DNA of 27,699 nt from an uncultured Clostridium sp. (GCA_905213875.1 CAJMJN010000021.1:1-27699); one strand, 5' to 3'. Positions 1 to 8,092 are shown, numbered from the stretch's first letter. Numbers and translations: made by a program. Notes: generated from the sequence alone by a model not told the origin.

Positions 1-2
1 CA

Positions 3-1289
3 CCAAAATTTGATTATATCATAAATGGAATTTTAATGAGATATGAGAATGAACCAGATTTGATTAGATTCCTAAGAGAAAATACTAGACTAATAATAAA
101 TACATTTGAAAGAAGCGGAACCAGAAATTTAAGAATATTAAAACATGCATTAAATGATTTCAAAAAAGTATTTGATATGGTAAATAAAAGTTATCCTAAC
201 ACAAGTCATAGAGTAATGCAAACAATGTTAATATTTACAATAGCAATATCTTTTGAAATAAAAGCAGGAAAGGTAACAAAGGATAAATTTATAAATATTA
301 AAGATAATGAAGAATATAAATCAATATTAGTATCATCAAGAATTCTTATGGATAACAGACAATTTTATATAAAAGAATTTGATAATAACTATTATTACAA
401 TTTTAAATCTGAATATCGTTTCTTTAAATTTATAGAATATTATGTAAGAACACGTATATTTGATATGAAATTATTTAAAGAAAATATGGAAACAATAAGA
501 AATACAGTAGATACAGAAAATTTACCAGCATATAAAAGACTACTTACAGAAGAATATTGGAAAATTTCTGATGATCAATTTGAAAGTGTAATAAAAGAAA
601 TAATTGAAGATGTAAAAAAAGGAAAACTGCGATTAATAGACATGGTAAAAATGTTTGCATATTTTAGTTATTTTTCAAGAAAAAATTTAATTGATTATGA
701 TTTAAAAACTTTAAAAAGTGTATTTTTTAATGGAATGAATATAGCATCATTATCTTCTGAATATTGTCCAAATGTAAAAGAAGAATTAGGAAAAATAGCA
801 ATAGAAGAAGTTGCAGAAGATATGGAAGATATATTAAAACATTTTAATATGTTAAATGAACAATTATTAGAAAAAATGAATAAAGAAAAAGCAGAAGATA
901 TAATGAAATGTATACCAATGAAAATGGAACAATTTTATGAAAAATTTGACAAAAATTGTATGGATATGCCAATATTTAAATATTATGATCCATTCCAATT
1001 ATTCCAAAGAATATCGTGTGCAAGCAATGAAGACATTGTATTAATCAAGGAAAAATTGATAGACAGAGTAGATAAAAATGCTAAGAAAATTGAGCCAGAG
1101 ATGAAAAATATTAAACAGCTAAAACAAATAATAGACGATTATCTAAAAGGAAAAGAACCAAGTATAAAATATGTTATGTTAAAGGAATTTGCAGAAAGCT
1201 TAGAATATATATTGAGCAAATATAAAACTAGTTTTTTACCTAAAAAGCAAGAAATAACAGAAACAACAGTTTTGCCAGGAATAGAATAA
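3..1289 (+). CDS. C-terminal part of a probable KAP/AAA-like P-loop NTPase (5' end outside window)
   Basis: The reading frame is open to the left edge: the codons before the first ATG (36) read PKFDYIINGIL without a stop, and there is no ribosome site before that ATG, so the gene almost certainly begins upstream of the window. What is visible is about 429 residues, mostly alpha-helical and charged. The stretch around residues 25-50 after the ATG (SGTRNLRILKHALNDF) resembles the arginine-containing helical region after the nucleotide-binding core of KAP-type and other P-loop NTPases; the Walker A and B motifs would lie in the missing part, so this family call is an inference. No membrane segment is obvious. 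The gene ends 22 nt before fbp and may be cotranscribed with it. Function unknown. Confidence 0.6.
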   Translation, partial: PKFDYIINGILMRYENEPDLIRFLRENTRLIINTFERSGTRNLRILKHALNDFKKVFDMVNKSYPNTSHRVMQTMLIFTIAISFEIKAGKVTKDKFINIKDNEEYKSILVSSRILMDNRQFYIKEFDNNYYYNFKSEYRFFKFIEYYVRTRIFDMKLFKENMETIRNTVDTENLPAYKRLLTEEYWKISDDQFESVIKEIIEDVKKGKLRLIDMVKMFAYFSYFSRKNLIDYDLKTLKSVFFNGMNIASLSSEYCPNVKEELGKIAIEEVAEDMEDILKHFNMLNEQLLEKMNKEKAEDIMKCIPMKMEQFYEKFDKNCMDMPIFKYYDPFQLFQRISCASNEDIVLIKEKLIDRVDKNAKKIEPEMKNIKQLKQIIDDYLKGKEPSIKYVMLKEFAESLEYILSKYKTSFLPKKQEITETTVLPGIE

Positions 1290-1311
1290 TATAAAAATAG
1301 GAAGTTGAAAT

Positions 1312-3267
1312 ATGGAAAAAAGTTATGACAAAAAGAAATACTTAACATTATTAAGTAAAGAGTATAAAAATATAAATGAAGTAACTGAAGAAATAATTAA
1401 TTTACAGGCTATTTTAAATTTGCCTAAAGGAACAGAAATGTTTTTAAGTGACATATATGGAGAATATGCTCCATTTGAGCATATTCTTAATAATGGTGCT
1501 GGTATAATAAAAAGTAAAATAGACTATATTTTTGGAAACACTATAAGTAAAAAAGAAAGAGCTACGCTTGCAACTTTAATATATTATCCAGAAGAAAAAC
1601 TTAAACTAATAAAAAAAGAAGAAAAAGAATTAAATGAATGGTATAATTTAACATTATATAGATTAATTGAAGTTGCAAAAAAAGTAAGTTCAAAATATAC
1701 AAGATCAAAGGTTAGAAAAGCAATAACAAACGGATTTGAATATGTAATAGATGAATTATTAAACTCACAAGCAGGTAATGAAGAAGATAAAGAAAGATAT
1801 TATAAAGCAATAATAAATACAATAATAAGGTTAAATCAATCTGAAAAATTTATAATAGCAATATCTAATTTAATAAAAAGGATGGCAATAGATCATTTAC
1901 ATATAATTGGTGATATATATGATAGAGGACCAAAGCCAGATTTAGTAATAGAAAAATTAGAAAAATTCCATAGTATAGATATCCAATGGGGAAACCATGA
2001 TATCTTGTGGATGGGTGCAACATGTGGAAATGAAGCTAGTATAGCAACAGTAATTAGAAATTGTGCTAGATACAATAATATGAGCATATTAGAAGACTCA
2101 TATGGAATAAATATAAGACCATTATCAACTTTTGCAATGGAAATGTATAAAGATGATGATTGTAAAAACTTTTATCCAAAAGTTTTTGATGAAACAAGAT
2201 ATGATAATAGTGATAAAATGAATATTGCAAAAATTCATAAAGCAATTACAATAATTCAATTTAAATTAGAAGGACAAATGATAAAAAGACATCCAGAATA
2301 TAATTTAAATAATAGACTTTTATTAGACAAAATGAATTTAAAAAAGGGTTATGTTTTAATAGATGGAAAAAAATATGAAATAAATGATAAAAATTTTCCA
2401 ACTTTATTAGAAGATGATGTATATGAATTAATCCCTGAAGAAAAAGAAATTATGGAAAGACTTAGTGAATCATTTAAAAAGAGTGAAAAATTAAATGAAC
2501 ATATAGGCTTTTTATATAAAAAAGGCCAACTATATACAAAGTTTAACTCAAATTTACTTTTTCATGCATGTATTCCTATGACTGAGAATGGAGAATTTAA
2601 AAAAGTAGAATTTCTAGGTGAACAATTAAGTGGAAAAGAATATTTGGATGCTGTAAATGAGGCAATAAATAAAATTTGGATATCAAAAGAAAATATAGAA
2701 AAAGAAAAAATTGATTTAATGTGGTATTTATGGATTTCACCTAATTCACCATTTTTTGGAAAAGATAAAATGGCAACTTTTGAAAGTTATTTTGTAAAAG
2801 ATAAAGAAATGAGTAAAGAAACAAAAAATCCATATTATACATTAACAAATAAAGAGGAAATTTGTGACAAAATTTTGAAAGAATTTGGATTAGATGAAAA
2901 GGAATCTCATATAGTAAATGGACATATGCCGGTAAAAGCAAAAGATGGAGAAAGTCCAATTAGAGGAAATGGAAAGCTCCTAGTTATAGACGGAGGATTT
3001 GCAAAAAGCTATCAACAAAAAACAGGAAATGCAGGTTATATATTAACATACAATTCAAATGGATTGTTACTAAGCCAAAACAAACCATTTGAATCTGTGG
3101 AAAAAGCCATAGAAGAAGAAAGAGATATAATTTCTGAAATAATAGTAAAGAAAACAGGGATAACTAGAAAGACAGTAAATGATACAGATATAGGCAAAAA
3201 ATTAAGAGCAGAAATAGCAGATTTAGAAGAATTATTAAAATATTATGAAAATGGTGAAATAAAGTAA
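1312..3267 (+). CDS. fbp: Fructose-1,6-bisphosphatase, class III (Firmicutes type)
   Basis: Hydrolyses fructose-1,6-bisphosphate to fructose-6-phosphate in gluconeogenesis, in the cytoplasm. The 651-residue length fits the class III family (about 640-670 aa), which is unrelated to the short class I/II enzymes. It has the metallophosphatase signatures GDIYDRG at residues 200-206 and GNHD at 227-230, both supplying metal ligands, and a late VNGHMPVK motif followed by VIDGGFAKSYQ, typical of the C-terminal half of this family. The ATG has an AGGAAG-type ribosome site about 10 nt upstream. It follows the upstream NTPase-like gene by 22 nt, which suggests an operon, but no functional link is evident. 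No clear hairpin terminator follows before the spoVT promoter region. Confidence 0.95.
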   Translation: MEKSYDKKKYLTLLSKEYKNINEVTEEIINLQAILNLPKGTEMFLSDIYGEYAPFEHILNNGAGIIKSKIDYIFGNTISKKERATLATLIYYPEEKLKLIKKEEKELNEWYNLTLYRLIEVAKKVSSKYTRSKVRKAITNGFEYVIDELLNSQAGNEEDKERYYKAIINTIIRLNQSEKFIIAISNLIKRMAIDHLHIIGDIYDRGPKPDLVIEKLEKFHSIDIQWGNHDILWMGATCGNEASIATVIRNCARYNNMSILEDSYGINIRPLSTFAMEMYKDDDCKNFYPKVFDETRYDNSDKMNIAKIHKAITIIQFKLEGQMIKRHPEYNLNNRLLLDKMNLKKGYVLIDGKKYEINDKNFPTLLEDDVYELIPEEKEIMERLSESFKKSEKLNEHIGFLYKKGQLYTKFNSNLLFHACIPMTENGEFKKVEFLGEQLSGKEYLDAVNEAINKIWISKENIEKEKIDLMWYLWISPNSPFFGKDKMATFESYFVKDKEMSKETKNPYYTLTNKEEICDKILKEFGLDEKESHIVNGHMPVKAKDGESPIRGNGKLLVIDGGFAKSYQQKTGNAGYILTYNSNGLLLSQNKPFESVEKAIEEERDIISEIIVKKTGITRKTVNDTDIGKKLRAEIADLEELLKYYENGEIK

Positions 3268-3334
3268 AATAAAGAAAAATAAAGAAATTATTAAAATTAT
3301 GTTAATCAAAGTGACAATAAGACGATTTTATCAT

Positions 3335-3363
3335 GAATAATTTTTTCCTTTTTTGTAATAATA
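3335..3363 (+). promoter_or_regulatory. Sigma-G/F-like promoter of spoVT
   Basis: GAATA at 3335-3339 and AATAATA at 3357-3363 are separated by 17 nt. This matches the forespore sigma-G consensus (GMATR, then CATWMTA) except for the first base of the -10. In Bacillus subtilis spoVT is known to be sigma-G dependent, so position and gene agree. A weaker alternative for the vegetative sigma factor (GTGACA at 3311-3316) has no good -10. Confidence 0.5.
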
Positions 3364-3401
3364 AGAGTATAAAAGCAAAATGAAAACAAGGGAGGAAAAT
3401 T

Positions 3402-3956
3402 ATGAAAGCAACTGGAGTTGTAAGAAGAATAGATGATTTGGGAAGAGTGGTAATACCAAAAGAAATAAGAAAAACACTTAGAATTAAAGAAGGTGAACCA
3501 CTAGAAATATTTACAGATAGAGAAGGACAAATAATTTTGAAAAAATATTCACCAATAGGTGAACTTTCAGAATTTGCGTCAGGTTATGCAGAAACATTAT
3601 CAAAAACAACAGGACATATTGCATGTATAACAGACAAAGATACAATAATAGCTGTATCTGGAGGATCTAAAAAAGAATTTTTAGAACAAGATGTAAGCAA
3701 AGAATTAGAACAACTAATGGAAGATAAGGAAATATATACAAGCAAAGATAATAGTAATGTTGCAATGCCTATAACAAAAAATGGAAATAGAGACAAAGAA
3801 AATAATGCACAAATTGTATATCCAATAATATCAAATGGAGATACAATAGGAACTGTAATATTAATGTCAAAAGATCCAAACAAGAAAATGACTGAAGTTG
3901 AACAAAAAGTGGCACAATCAGCAGCAACTTTTTTGGGAAGTCAGATGGATATTTAA
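3402..3956 (+). CDS. spoVT: Stage V sporulation protein T, AbrB-family regulator
   Basis: A forespore transcription factor that adjusts sigma-G dependent genes and spore coat/germination properties. The N-terminal 50 residues are a classic SpoVT-AbrB swapped-hairpin DNA-binding domain (MKATGVVRRIDDLGRVVIPK, then EIRKTLRIKEGEPLEIFTD). Residues ~55-182 form the GAF-like effector domain, ending with a helix carrying TEVEQKVAQSAATFLGSQM. Length 184 aa compares with about 178 in B. subtilis. The ATG is preceded by a strong GGGAGG site. The gene stands alone, behind a sigma-G-like promoter and in front of a hairpin terminator shared with the convergent XRE gene. Its presence suggests an endospore-forming lineage, though spoVT alone does not prove sporulation. 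Confidence 0.95.
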   Translation: MKATGVVRRIDDLGRVVIPKEIRKTLRIKEGEPLEIFTDREGQIILKKYSPIGELSEFASGYAETLSKTTGHIACITDKDTIIAVSGGSKKEFLEQDVSKELEQLMEDKEIYTSKDNSNVAMPITKNGNRDKENNAQIVYPIISNGDTIGTVILMSKDPNKKMTEVEQKVAQSAATFLGSQMDI

Positions 3957-3960
3957 AAAA

Positions 3961-4020
3961 TAAAAAACAAGTTAAAATATAAATTCTAATAGAATAAATA
4001 CTTAACTTGTTTTTTTATTT
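3961..4020. terminator. Bidirectional terminator between spoVT and the XRE gene
   Basis: The perfect arms ACAAGTTAA (3967-3975) and TTAACTTGT (4002-4010) extend through flanking A and T tracts, so on each strand the hairpin is followed by a run of T. The right arm overlaps the stop codon of the minus-strand regulator. It serves both convergent genes. Confidence 0.8.
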
Positions 4021-4232
4021 TTGCTCATATTTTTTTGGTCAGATAAACCAACAATGTAATCAATAGAAGTACCATAAAATTTTGAGAGTGTAATTAAATG
4101 ATTTATTGTAATAGTTCTATTTCCATTTTCATATTCTGAATAATATTGCTGAGAAATCCCTAAAAGAGAAGCTATTTCTTTTTGTAGCATATCGTGATCT
4201 TCTCTTAAATCTTTAATTCTTTTAAATTTCAC
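4002..4232 (-). CDS. Small XRE-family helix-turn-helix regulator
   Basis: A 76-residue DNA-binding protein, essentially one Cro/CI helix-turn-helix domain: residues ~14-55 contain LQKEIASLLGISQQYYSEYE and NGNRTITINHLITLSKFY, then SIDYIVGL, which is the standard XRE_HTH pattern, followed by a basic tail. It starts with GTG (complement of 4230-4232); the choice is supported by a good AAGGAGG site at 4238-4244. It is the only minus-strand gene and is divergent from the pilin-like gene, with a 20-bp dyad between them, so it may control that gene and itself. No effector domain is present, so the inducing signal cannot be predicted. Confidence 0.9.
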   Translation of the reverse strand: MKFKRIKDLREDHDMLQKEIASLLGISQQYYSEYENGNRTITINHLITLSKFYGTSIDYIVGLSDQKNMSKNKKTS

Positions 4233-4351
4233 TGTAACCTCCTTGTAAACTATAAACTAATATAATTATTTTAACAAAAAAATAAGATATTAAGATATGA
4301 TACATGACAATTTATGTATTATTACAAATACATTACATTTTAATGACTTTA

Positions 4352-4380
4352 TTGAATAAAAAATTAAAATAAGTTACAAT
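4352..4380 (+). promoter_or_regulatory. Sigma-A promoter of the pilin-like gene
   Basis: TTGAAT at 4352-4357 and TACAAT at 4375-4380 have 17-nt spacing. The predicted start of transcription, near 4387, falls within the dyad at 4383-4402. The 5' leader would be about 115 nt. I see no other feature in the rest of the 4233-4503 intergenic region. Confidence 0.55.
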
Positions 4381-4382
4381 AA

Positions 4383-4402
4383 ATACACAACATCTTGTGT
4401 AT
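4383..4402. promoter_or_regulatory. 20-bp dyad, candidate operator
   Basis: ATACACAA and TTGTGTAT are perfect 8-bp inverted arms around CATC. The dyad covers the predicted transcription start of the pilin-like gene and lies about 150 bp upstream of the divergent XRE regulator. Size and position suit a homodimeric HTH repressor; the link to that regulator is inferred. Confidence 0.45.
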
Positions 4403-4503
4403 AGAATACTAATAATATAGTTATTAAATTTTAAAAAACTTAGGATAAATAAAAGTGAATAAATATCAACAGATATTGTATTTACAAAAGAGGAGGAGAG
4501 AAA

Positions 4504-5730
4504 GTGAAGGAAAGTTTTAAAGAAAAGAAAGGAATTACATTAATTGCGTTAGTAATAACAATAATAGTATTACTAATATTAGCAGGAGTAAGTATAGCCA
4601 TGCTAACAGGACAAAATGGAATATTAACACAAGCACAAAATTCGAAGACAGTAACAGAAAATAAAAGTGCAGAAGAAAAAGTAAAACTAGCAGTAATGGC
4701 AGCAAGAACAAGATCAGAAACAGCAGCATTAGAGCTAGATAAATTAAAAGAAGAAATAGCAAATCAAGGAGGAACAGCAACAAATAATGAATTTCCAGTA
4801 AATGTAACAATGGATGGAGAGAGTTTTAAAGTAACAAATACGGGAGTAGTAACAGCAGCAGGAAGTTCAACAACAAATCCTAATCCACCAGCATCAACAG
4901 ATACATTAAAAGCATCTGATATAGCAGCCAAAACAGATAAAACAAAAATATATGGAGCAACAGTAACAGGATATACATTACCAAGTGGGACAACAACAGA
5001 TGTAAAATGGAAGATATTTTATGCAGACAATAGTAATATATACTTAATAGCAGATAATTATGTAGAGAGAGCAAATTTACCAAATAGTACAAATGGAACA
5101 ACAGCAACAGCTAATAAGCCAAATGACGGAAGTACTAGTTGTGCAAGAGCAGCATATTTTAGTAATATATTAGAAGATTATAAAGATGGTTCATCAAGAA
5201 TAACAGAAAATAGATTAAAAGCATTAAATAATGATTATTTTAATACAAAAGGATATACAAGTACAAATAGTAATATGAAATCAGTAGCATATATGATGGA
5301 TACAACAGCATGGAATAGTAAATTTAGAGATACAAGTAAAGCAGAATATGTAGTAGGTGGCCCAACAGTAGAATTATTATTCAAATCATATAATGAAAAA
5401 TATAAAACAGCATATGAATCACAAGCATCAAGTGCAACAGGATATCAAATAAGAAAGACATCAAGTGATGATTGGTCTAATAGTATAGGTTCAATGTTAA
5501 CAACAAGTGATCAATTATATGTAATAACAAAAACATCAGATGCATACGCATATTGGTTGGCCAGTCCTTCTGCCGACCGCCCTAACTGTGTGATGAATGT
5601 GTACTGCAACGGCGACGTTAGCTATGACAACTACTCTAACTTTAGCGGCAATGGGTTCCGTCCGCTAGTTTGTCTAAAATCTGATGTCACACTTGAAAAA
5701 GTTTCAGACACAGAATATGCAATACAATAA
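4504..5730 (+). CDS. Pilin-like surface protein with C-terminal variable (DGR-type, C-type-lectin-like) region
   Basis: A 408-residue exported protein. Residues ~9-32 are a type IV prepilin-like N-terminus: KKG, then ITLIALVITIIVLLILAGVS, with cleavage expected after the glycine; the usual Glu at +5 is absent. A helical pilin-like stem (~35-75) and a Thr/Ser/Ala-rich linker (~100-135) follow, then a domain from ~136 to 395 ending in YWLASPSA...GFRPLVCLKS, which resembles the FGE/C-type-lectin-like folds used as DGR targets. Codons for residues 358-383 are nearly all NNC/NNT and locally GC-rich, unlike the A-ending codons elsewhere in the gene. The GTG start has an AGGAGG site at 4491-4496. 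No pilus assembly genes or reverse transcriptase occur in the window. Likely a surface display/binding protein; the ligand is unknown. Confidence 0.85.
   Translation: MKESFKEKKGITLIALVITIIVLLILAGVSIAMLTGQNGILTQAQNSKTVTENKSAEEKVKLAVMAARTRSETAALELDKLKEEIANQGGTATNNEFPVNVTMDGESFKVTNTGVVTAAGSSTTNPNPPASTDTLKASDIAAKTDKTKIYGATVTGYTLPSGTTTDVKWKIFYADNSNIYLIADNYVERANLPNSTNGTTATANKPNDGSTSCARAAYFSNILEDYKDGSSRITENRLKALNNDYFNTKGYTSTNSNMKSVAYMMDTTAWNSKFRDTSKAEYVVGGPTVELLFKSYNEKYKTAYESQASSATGYQIRKTSSDDWSNSIGSMLTTSDQLYVITKTSDAYAYWLASPSADRPNCVMNVYCNGDVSYDNYSNFSGNGFRPLVCLKSDVTLEKVSDTEYAIQ
5554..5664 (+). other. Putative DGR variable repeat (VR)
   Basis: By hand count this 111-nt stretch is about 53% G+C (59 of 111), inside a gene otherwise near 30%. 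From 5575 to 5652, 23 of 26 codons end in C or T; the three exceptions are GTG, ATG, GTG. This is the pattern expected when AAC/AAT codons of a template repeat are randomised at their adenines by a DGR reverse transcriptase. Fixed scaffold residues flank it: WLASPSA before and GFRPLVCLKS after. The GC-rich end (GGGTTCCGTCCG) could act as the initiation-of-homing site. No template repeat was found in the window. Confidence 0.65.
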
Positions 5731-5788
5731 TGAAAATAGAAAAAAGAGCTTGTCAAGATTGGTGCTTGAAATTTTATAATATAATTTA

Positions 5789-5836
5789 ATAGCTGGTAAT
5801 ATTTGGTGAAACAAGTATTGCCAGCTATATTTTTTT
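5789..5836 (+). terminator. Terminator after the pilin-like gene
   Basis: Thirteen-base arms 5789-5801 (ATAGCTGGTAATA) and 5816-5828 (TATTGCCAGCTAT) pair completely, with one T-G wobble, and are followed by a T run. Confidence 0.85.
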
Positions 5837-5869
5837 ATTGCAGTTTTATTAAACTATATCTAAAAAATC

Positions 5870-5898
5870 TTGATTTTTTGCTTGTTTTGAAGTATAAT
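5870..5898 (+). promoter_or_regulatory. Promoter of the alaS-hit operon
   Basis: TTGATT at 5870-5875 and a perfect TATAAT at 5893-5898 are 17 nt apart. The resulting leader is only about 28 nt, which leaves no room for a T-box riboswitch. Confidence 0.75.
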
Positions 5899-5932
5899 CT
5901 TAAAAGCAAGAAAAAGAGAAAGGAAGACATAT

Positions 5933-7684
5933 ATGAAAGCAATAGAAATAAGAAATAAATATTTAAACTTTTTTAAAAATCATGGACATGCAGTAATTCC
6001 ATCTGCACCATTAATACCAGAAAATGATCCATCTGTATTATTTACAACAGCTGGAATGCAACCATTAGTACCATATCTATTAGGTGAACCACATCCAGAA
6101 GGAAGAAGATTAACTGATTTTCAAAAATGTGTTAGAACAAACGATATAGACGAAGTAGGAGATAACCGTCATTTAACATATTTTGAAATGCTTGGAAATT
6201 GGTCATTAGGAGATTATTTTAAAGAAGAATCAATAGCAATGAGTTTTGAATTCTTAACAAAAGAATTAGGAATTCCAGTAGAAAAATTATCAGTAACAGT
6301 ATTTGCAGGAGATGAAGACTGTCCTAGAGATGAATTTTCAGCAGAAGCCTGGAAAAAAGCAGGAATATTAGATGGTCATATTTATTATTATGGAAAAGAT
6401 GATAACTGGTGGATAGCAGGAGAAGAAGGACCATGTGGACCTGACACAGAAATGTTTTATGACACAGGAAAACCAGCATGTGGACCTGATTGTCAACCAT
6501 CTTGTGACTGTGGAAAATATGTTGAAATATGGAATAATGTATTTATGGAATATTTCAAAGATGAAAAAGGAAAATATACAAAATTAAAACAAAAAAATGT
6601 TGATACAGGATTAGGCCTTGAAAGAATGGCAATGTTACTACAAGGAAAAGAAACACCATTTGATACAGAATTATTTGCACCTGTAATGGAAAAACTATCT
6701 GAATTGCAAAAAATAGACAATATAGAAAGTAGAAGAATTATAGCAGAACATTTGCGTTCAAGTATGATGATAATTGCTGATGGTGGTAGACCAAGCAACT
6801 TAGATAGGGGATATGTTTTAAGAAGATTAATAAGAAGAATGATAAGACATATGAATAAATTACAAATTGACCTAAATGAATTAACAACATTAATAGGAAT
6901 TTACGTAAAAAACTTAAAAGAAATGTATCCAGAATTAGATCAAAATGAGCAAACAATAAAAACAGTAATAATGGACGAAAAAGATAAATTTGTAAAAACA
7001 TTAAATAAAGGTGAAAAAGAATTTGAAAAAGTAATAAGCAAAATGGAAGGTAAAACAGTAATTCCAGGTGATGTAGTATTTAAACTATATGACACATATG
7101 GATTCCCACCAGAAGTTACAAAAGAACTTGCAAGTGAAAATGGATATGAAATAGATTTAGAACAATTTAACGAATTATTTAAAAAACATCAAGAAAAATC
7201 AAGAGCAGGTTCAGAACAAAAATTTAAAGGCGGACTAGCAGAACAAAATGAAATAACAACAGCATATCACACAGCTACACACTTATTAAATGCAGCAATT
7301 AAAAAAGTATTAGGAACAGATGCACATCAAAGAGGTTCAAACATAACTGTAGATAGAATGAGATTTGACTTTAACTGTGACCACAAATTAACAGATGAAG
7401 AAAAGAAAAAAATAGAAAATTTAGTAAATGAATGGATACAAGAAGGTTTACCTGTAGTAAAACAAGAAATGAAAAAAGAAGATGCAATAAAATCAGGTGC
7501 TGAATGTATGTTTATAGAAAAATATCCAGATATAGTAACTGTATATACAATAGGAGATATATCTAAAGAACTATGTGGTGGACCACATGTAGAAAACACA
7601 AGTAAATTAGGAACATTTAAAATTAAAAAAGAAGAATCAAGTTCTTCAGGAGTTAGAAGAATAAAAGCAGTTTTAATTAAATAA
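5933..7684 (+). CDS. alaS: Alanine--tRNA ligase, short form without C-terminal domain
   Basis: Charges tRNA-Ala with alanine in the cytoplasm. The N-terminal class II catalytic domain is clear (FTTAGMQPLVPYLLGEPHP, the RHLTYFEMLGNWSLGDYF motif, GLGLERMAMLLQG). The tRNA-recognition region follows (LRSSMMIIADGGRPSNLDRG, then YVLRRLIRRMIRH). The editing domain has both metal-binding motifs, HTATH at 446-450 and CGGPH at 548-552, so mischarged Ser/Gly-tRNA hydrolysis is probably intact. The protein stops right after the editing domain (GVRRIKAVLIK), giving 583 aa against about 870 in most bacteria; the DHHA1/C-Ala oligomerisation domain is missing. A Cys-rich insert (CGPDCQPSCDCG, ~183-195) may bind zinc. 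There is an AAAGGAAG site before the ATG. HIT follows after 43 nt. Confidence 0.95.
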   Translation: MKAIEIRNKYLNFFKNHGHAVIPSAPLIPENDPSVLFTTAGMQPLVPYLLGEPHPEGRRLTDFQKCVRTNDIDEVGDNRHLTYFEMLGNWSLGDYFKEESIAMSFEFLTKELGIPVEKLSVTVFAGDEDCPRDEFSAEAWKKAGILDGHIYYYGKDDNWWIAGEEGPCGPDTEMFYDTGKPACGPDCQPSCDCGKYVEIWNNVFMEYFKDEKGKYTKLKQKNVDTGLGLERMAMLLQGKETPFDTELFAPVMEKLSELQKIDNIESRRIIAEHLRSSMMIIADGGRPSNLDRGYVLRRLIRRMIRHMNKLQIDLNELTTLIGIYVKNLKEMYPELDQNEQTIKTVIMDEKDKFVKTLNKGEKEFEKVISKMEGKTVIPGDVVFKLYDTYGFPPEVTKELASENGYEIDLEQFNELFKKHQEKSRAGSEQKFKGGLAEQNEITTAYHTATHLLNAAIKKVLGTDAHQRGSNITVDRMRFDFNCDHKLTDEEKKKIENLVNEWIQEGLPVVKQEMKKEDAIKSGAECMFIEKYPDIVTVYTIGDISKELCGGPHVENTSKLGTFKIKKEESSSSGVRRIKAVLIK

Positions 7685-7727
7685 GCATAGTGTCAAATGA
7701 AAATATAAAATTATAAAGAGGTTTATT

Positions 7728-8072
7728 ATGGAAGATTGTTTATTTTGTAAAATAATAAAAGGTGAAATACCTTCAACAAAAGTATATGAAGATGAATTTG
7801 TATATGCATTTAAAGATATAAATCCAGAAGCACCAGTTCATATTTTAGTAGTACCTAAAAAACATATTGAATCAGTAAATGGAATAGAAGAAGTAGACGA
7901 AAATATAATTGGAAAAATATTTTTAGCAATAAAGAAAATTGCTAAAGAACAAGGTCTTGCAGAGAGAGGATATAGAGTTGTATCAAATTGTGGAAAGGAT
8001 GCAGGTCAAACTGTAATGCATTTGCACTTCCACATACTTGGTGGTAAAGAACTTGGGGAAAAAGTTTTATAA
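7728..8072 (+). CDS. HIT-family nucleotide hydrolase (HinT-like)
   Basis: A 114-residue histidine triad protein, a member of the family that hydrolyses purine nucleoside phosphoramidates and aminoacyl-adenylates. The triad HLHFH is at residues 98-102, followed by ILGGKELG as in HinT. The N-terminal CLFCKIIKGEIPSTKVYEDE is the usual family start and may bind zinc through C4/C7. A GAGG ribosome site precedes the ATG. It sits 43 nt after alaS and before a hairpin terminator, so the two genes are probably cotranscribed. The pairing is plausible because HIT proteins can act on aminoacyl-AMP intermediates, but that is an inference. Confidence 0.93.
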   Translation: MEDCLFCKIIKGEIPSTKVYEDEFVYAFKDINPEAPVHILVVPKKHIESVNGIEEVDENIIGKIFLAIKKIAKEQGLAERGYRVVSNCGKDAGQTVMHLHFHILGGKELGEKVL

Positions 8073-8092
8073 TTAATATAGACTAATAATTG

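Noticed and set aside
4535..5107. Minus-strand Leu-rich ORFs inside the pilin-like gene, with similar ones across the window
   Set aside because: They are antisense shadows of AT-rich coding sequence: Leu/Ile/Phe-rich translations with no ribosome sites.
5732..5932. Possible T-box riboswitch upstream of alaS
   Set aside because: The region is a terminator of the preceding gene plus a promoter whose transcript starts about 28 nt before the ATG, too short for a T-box; no TGGNACC-type motif is seen.
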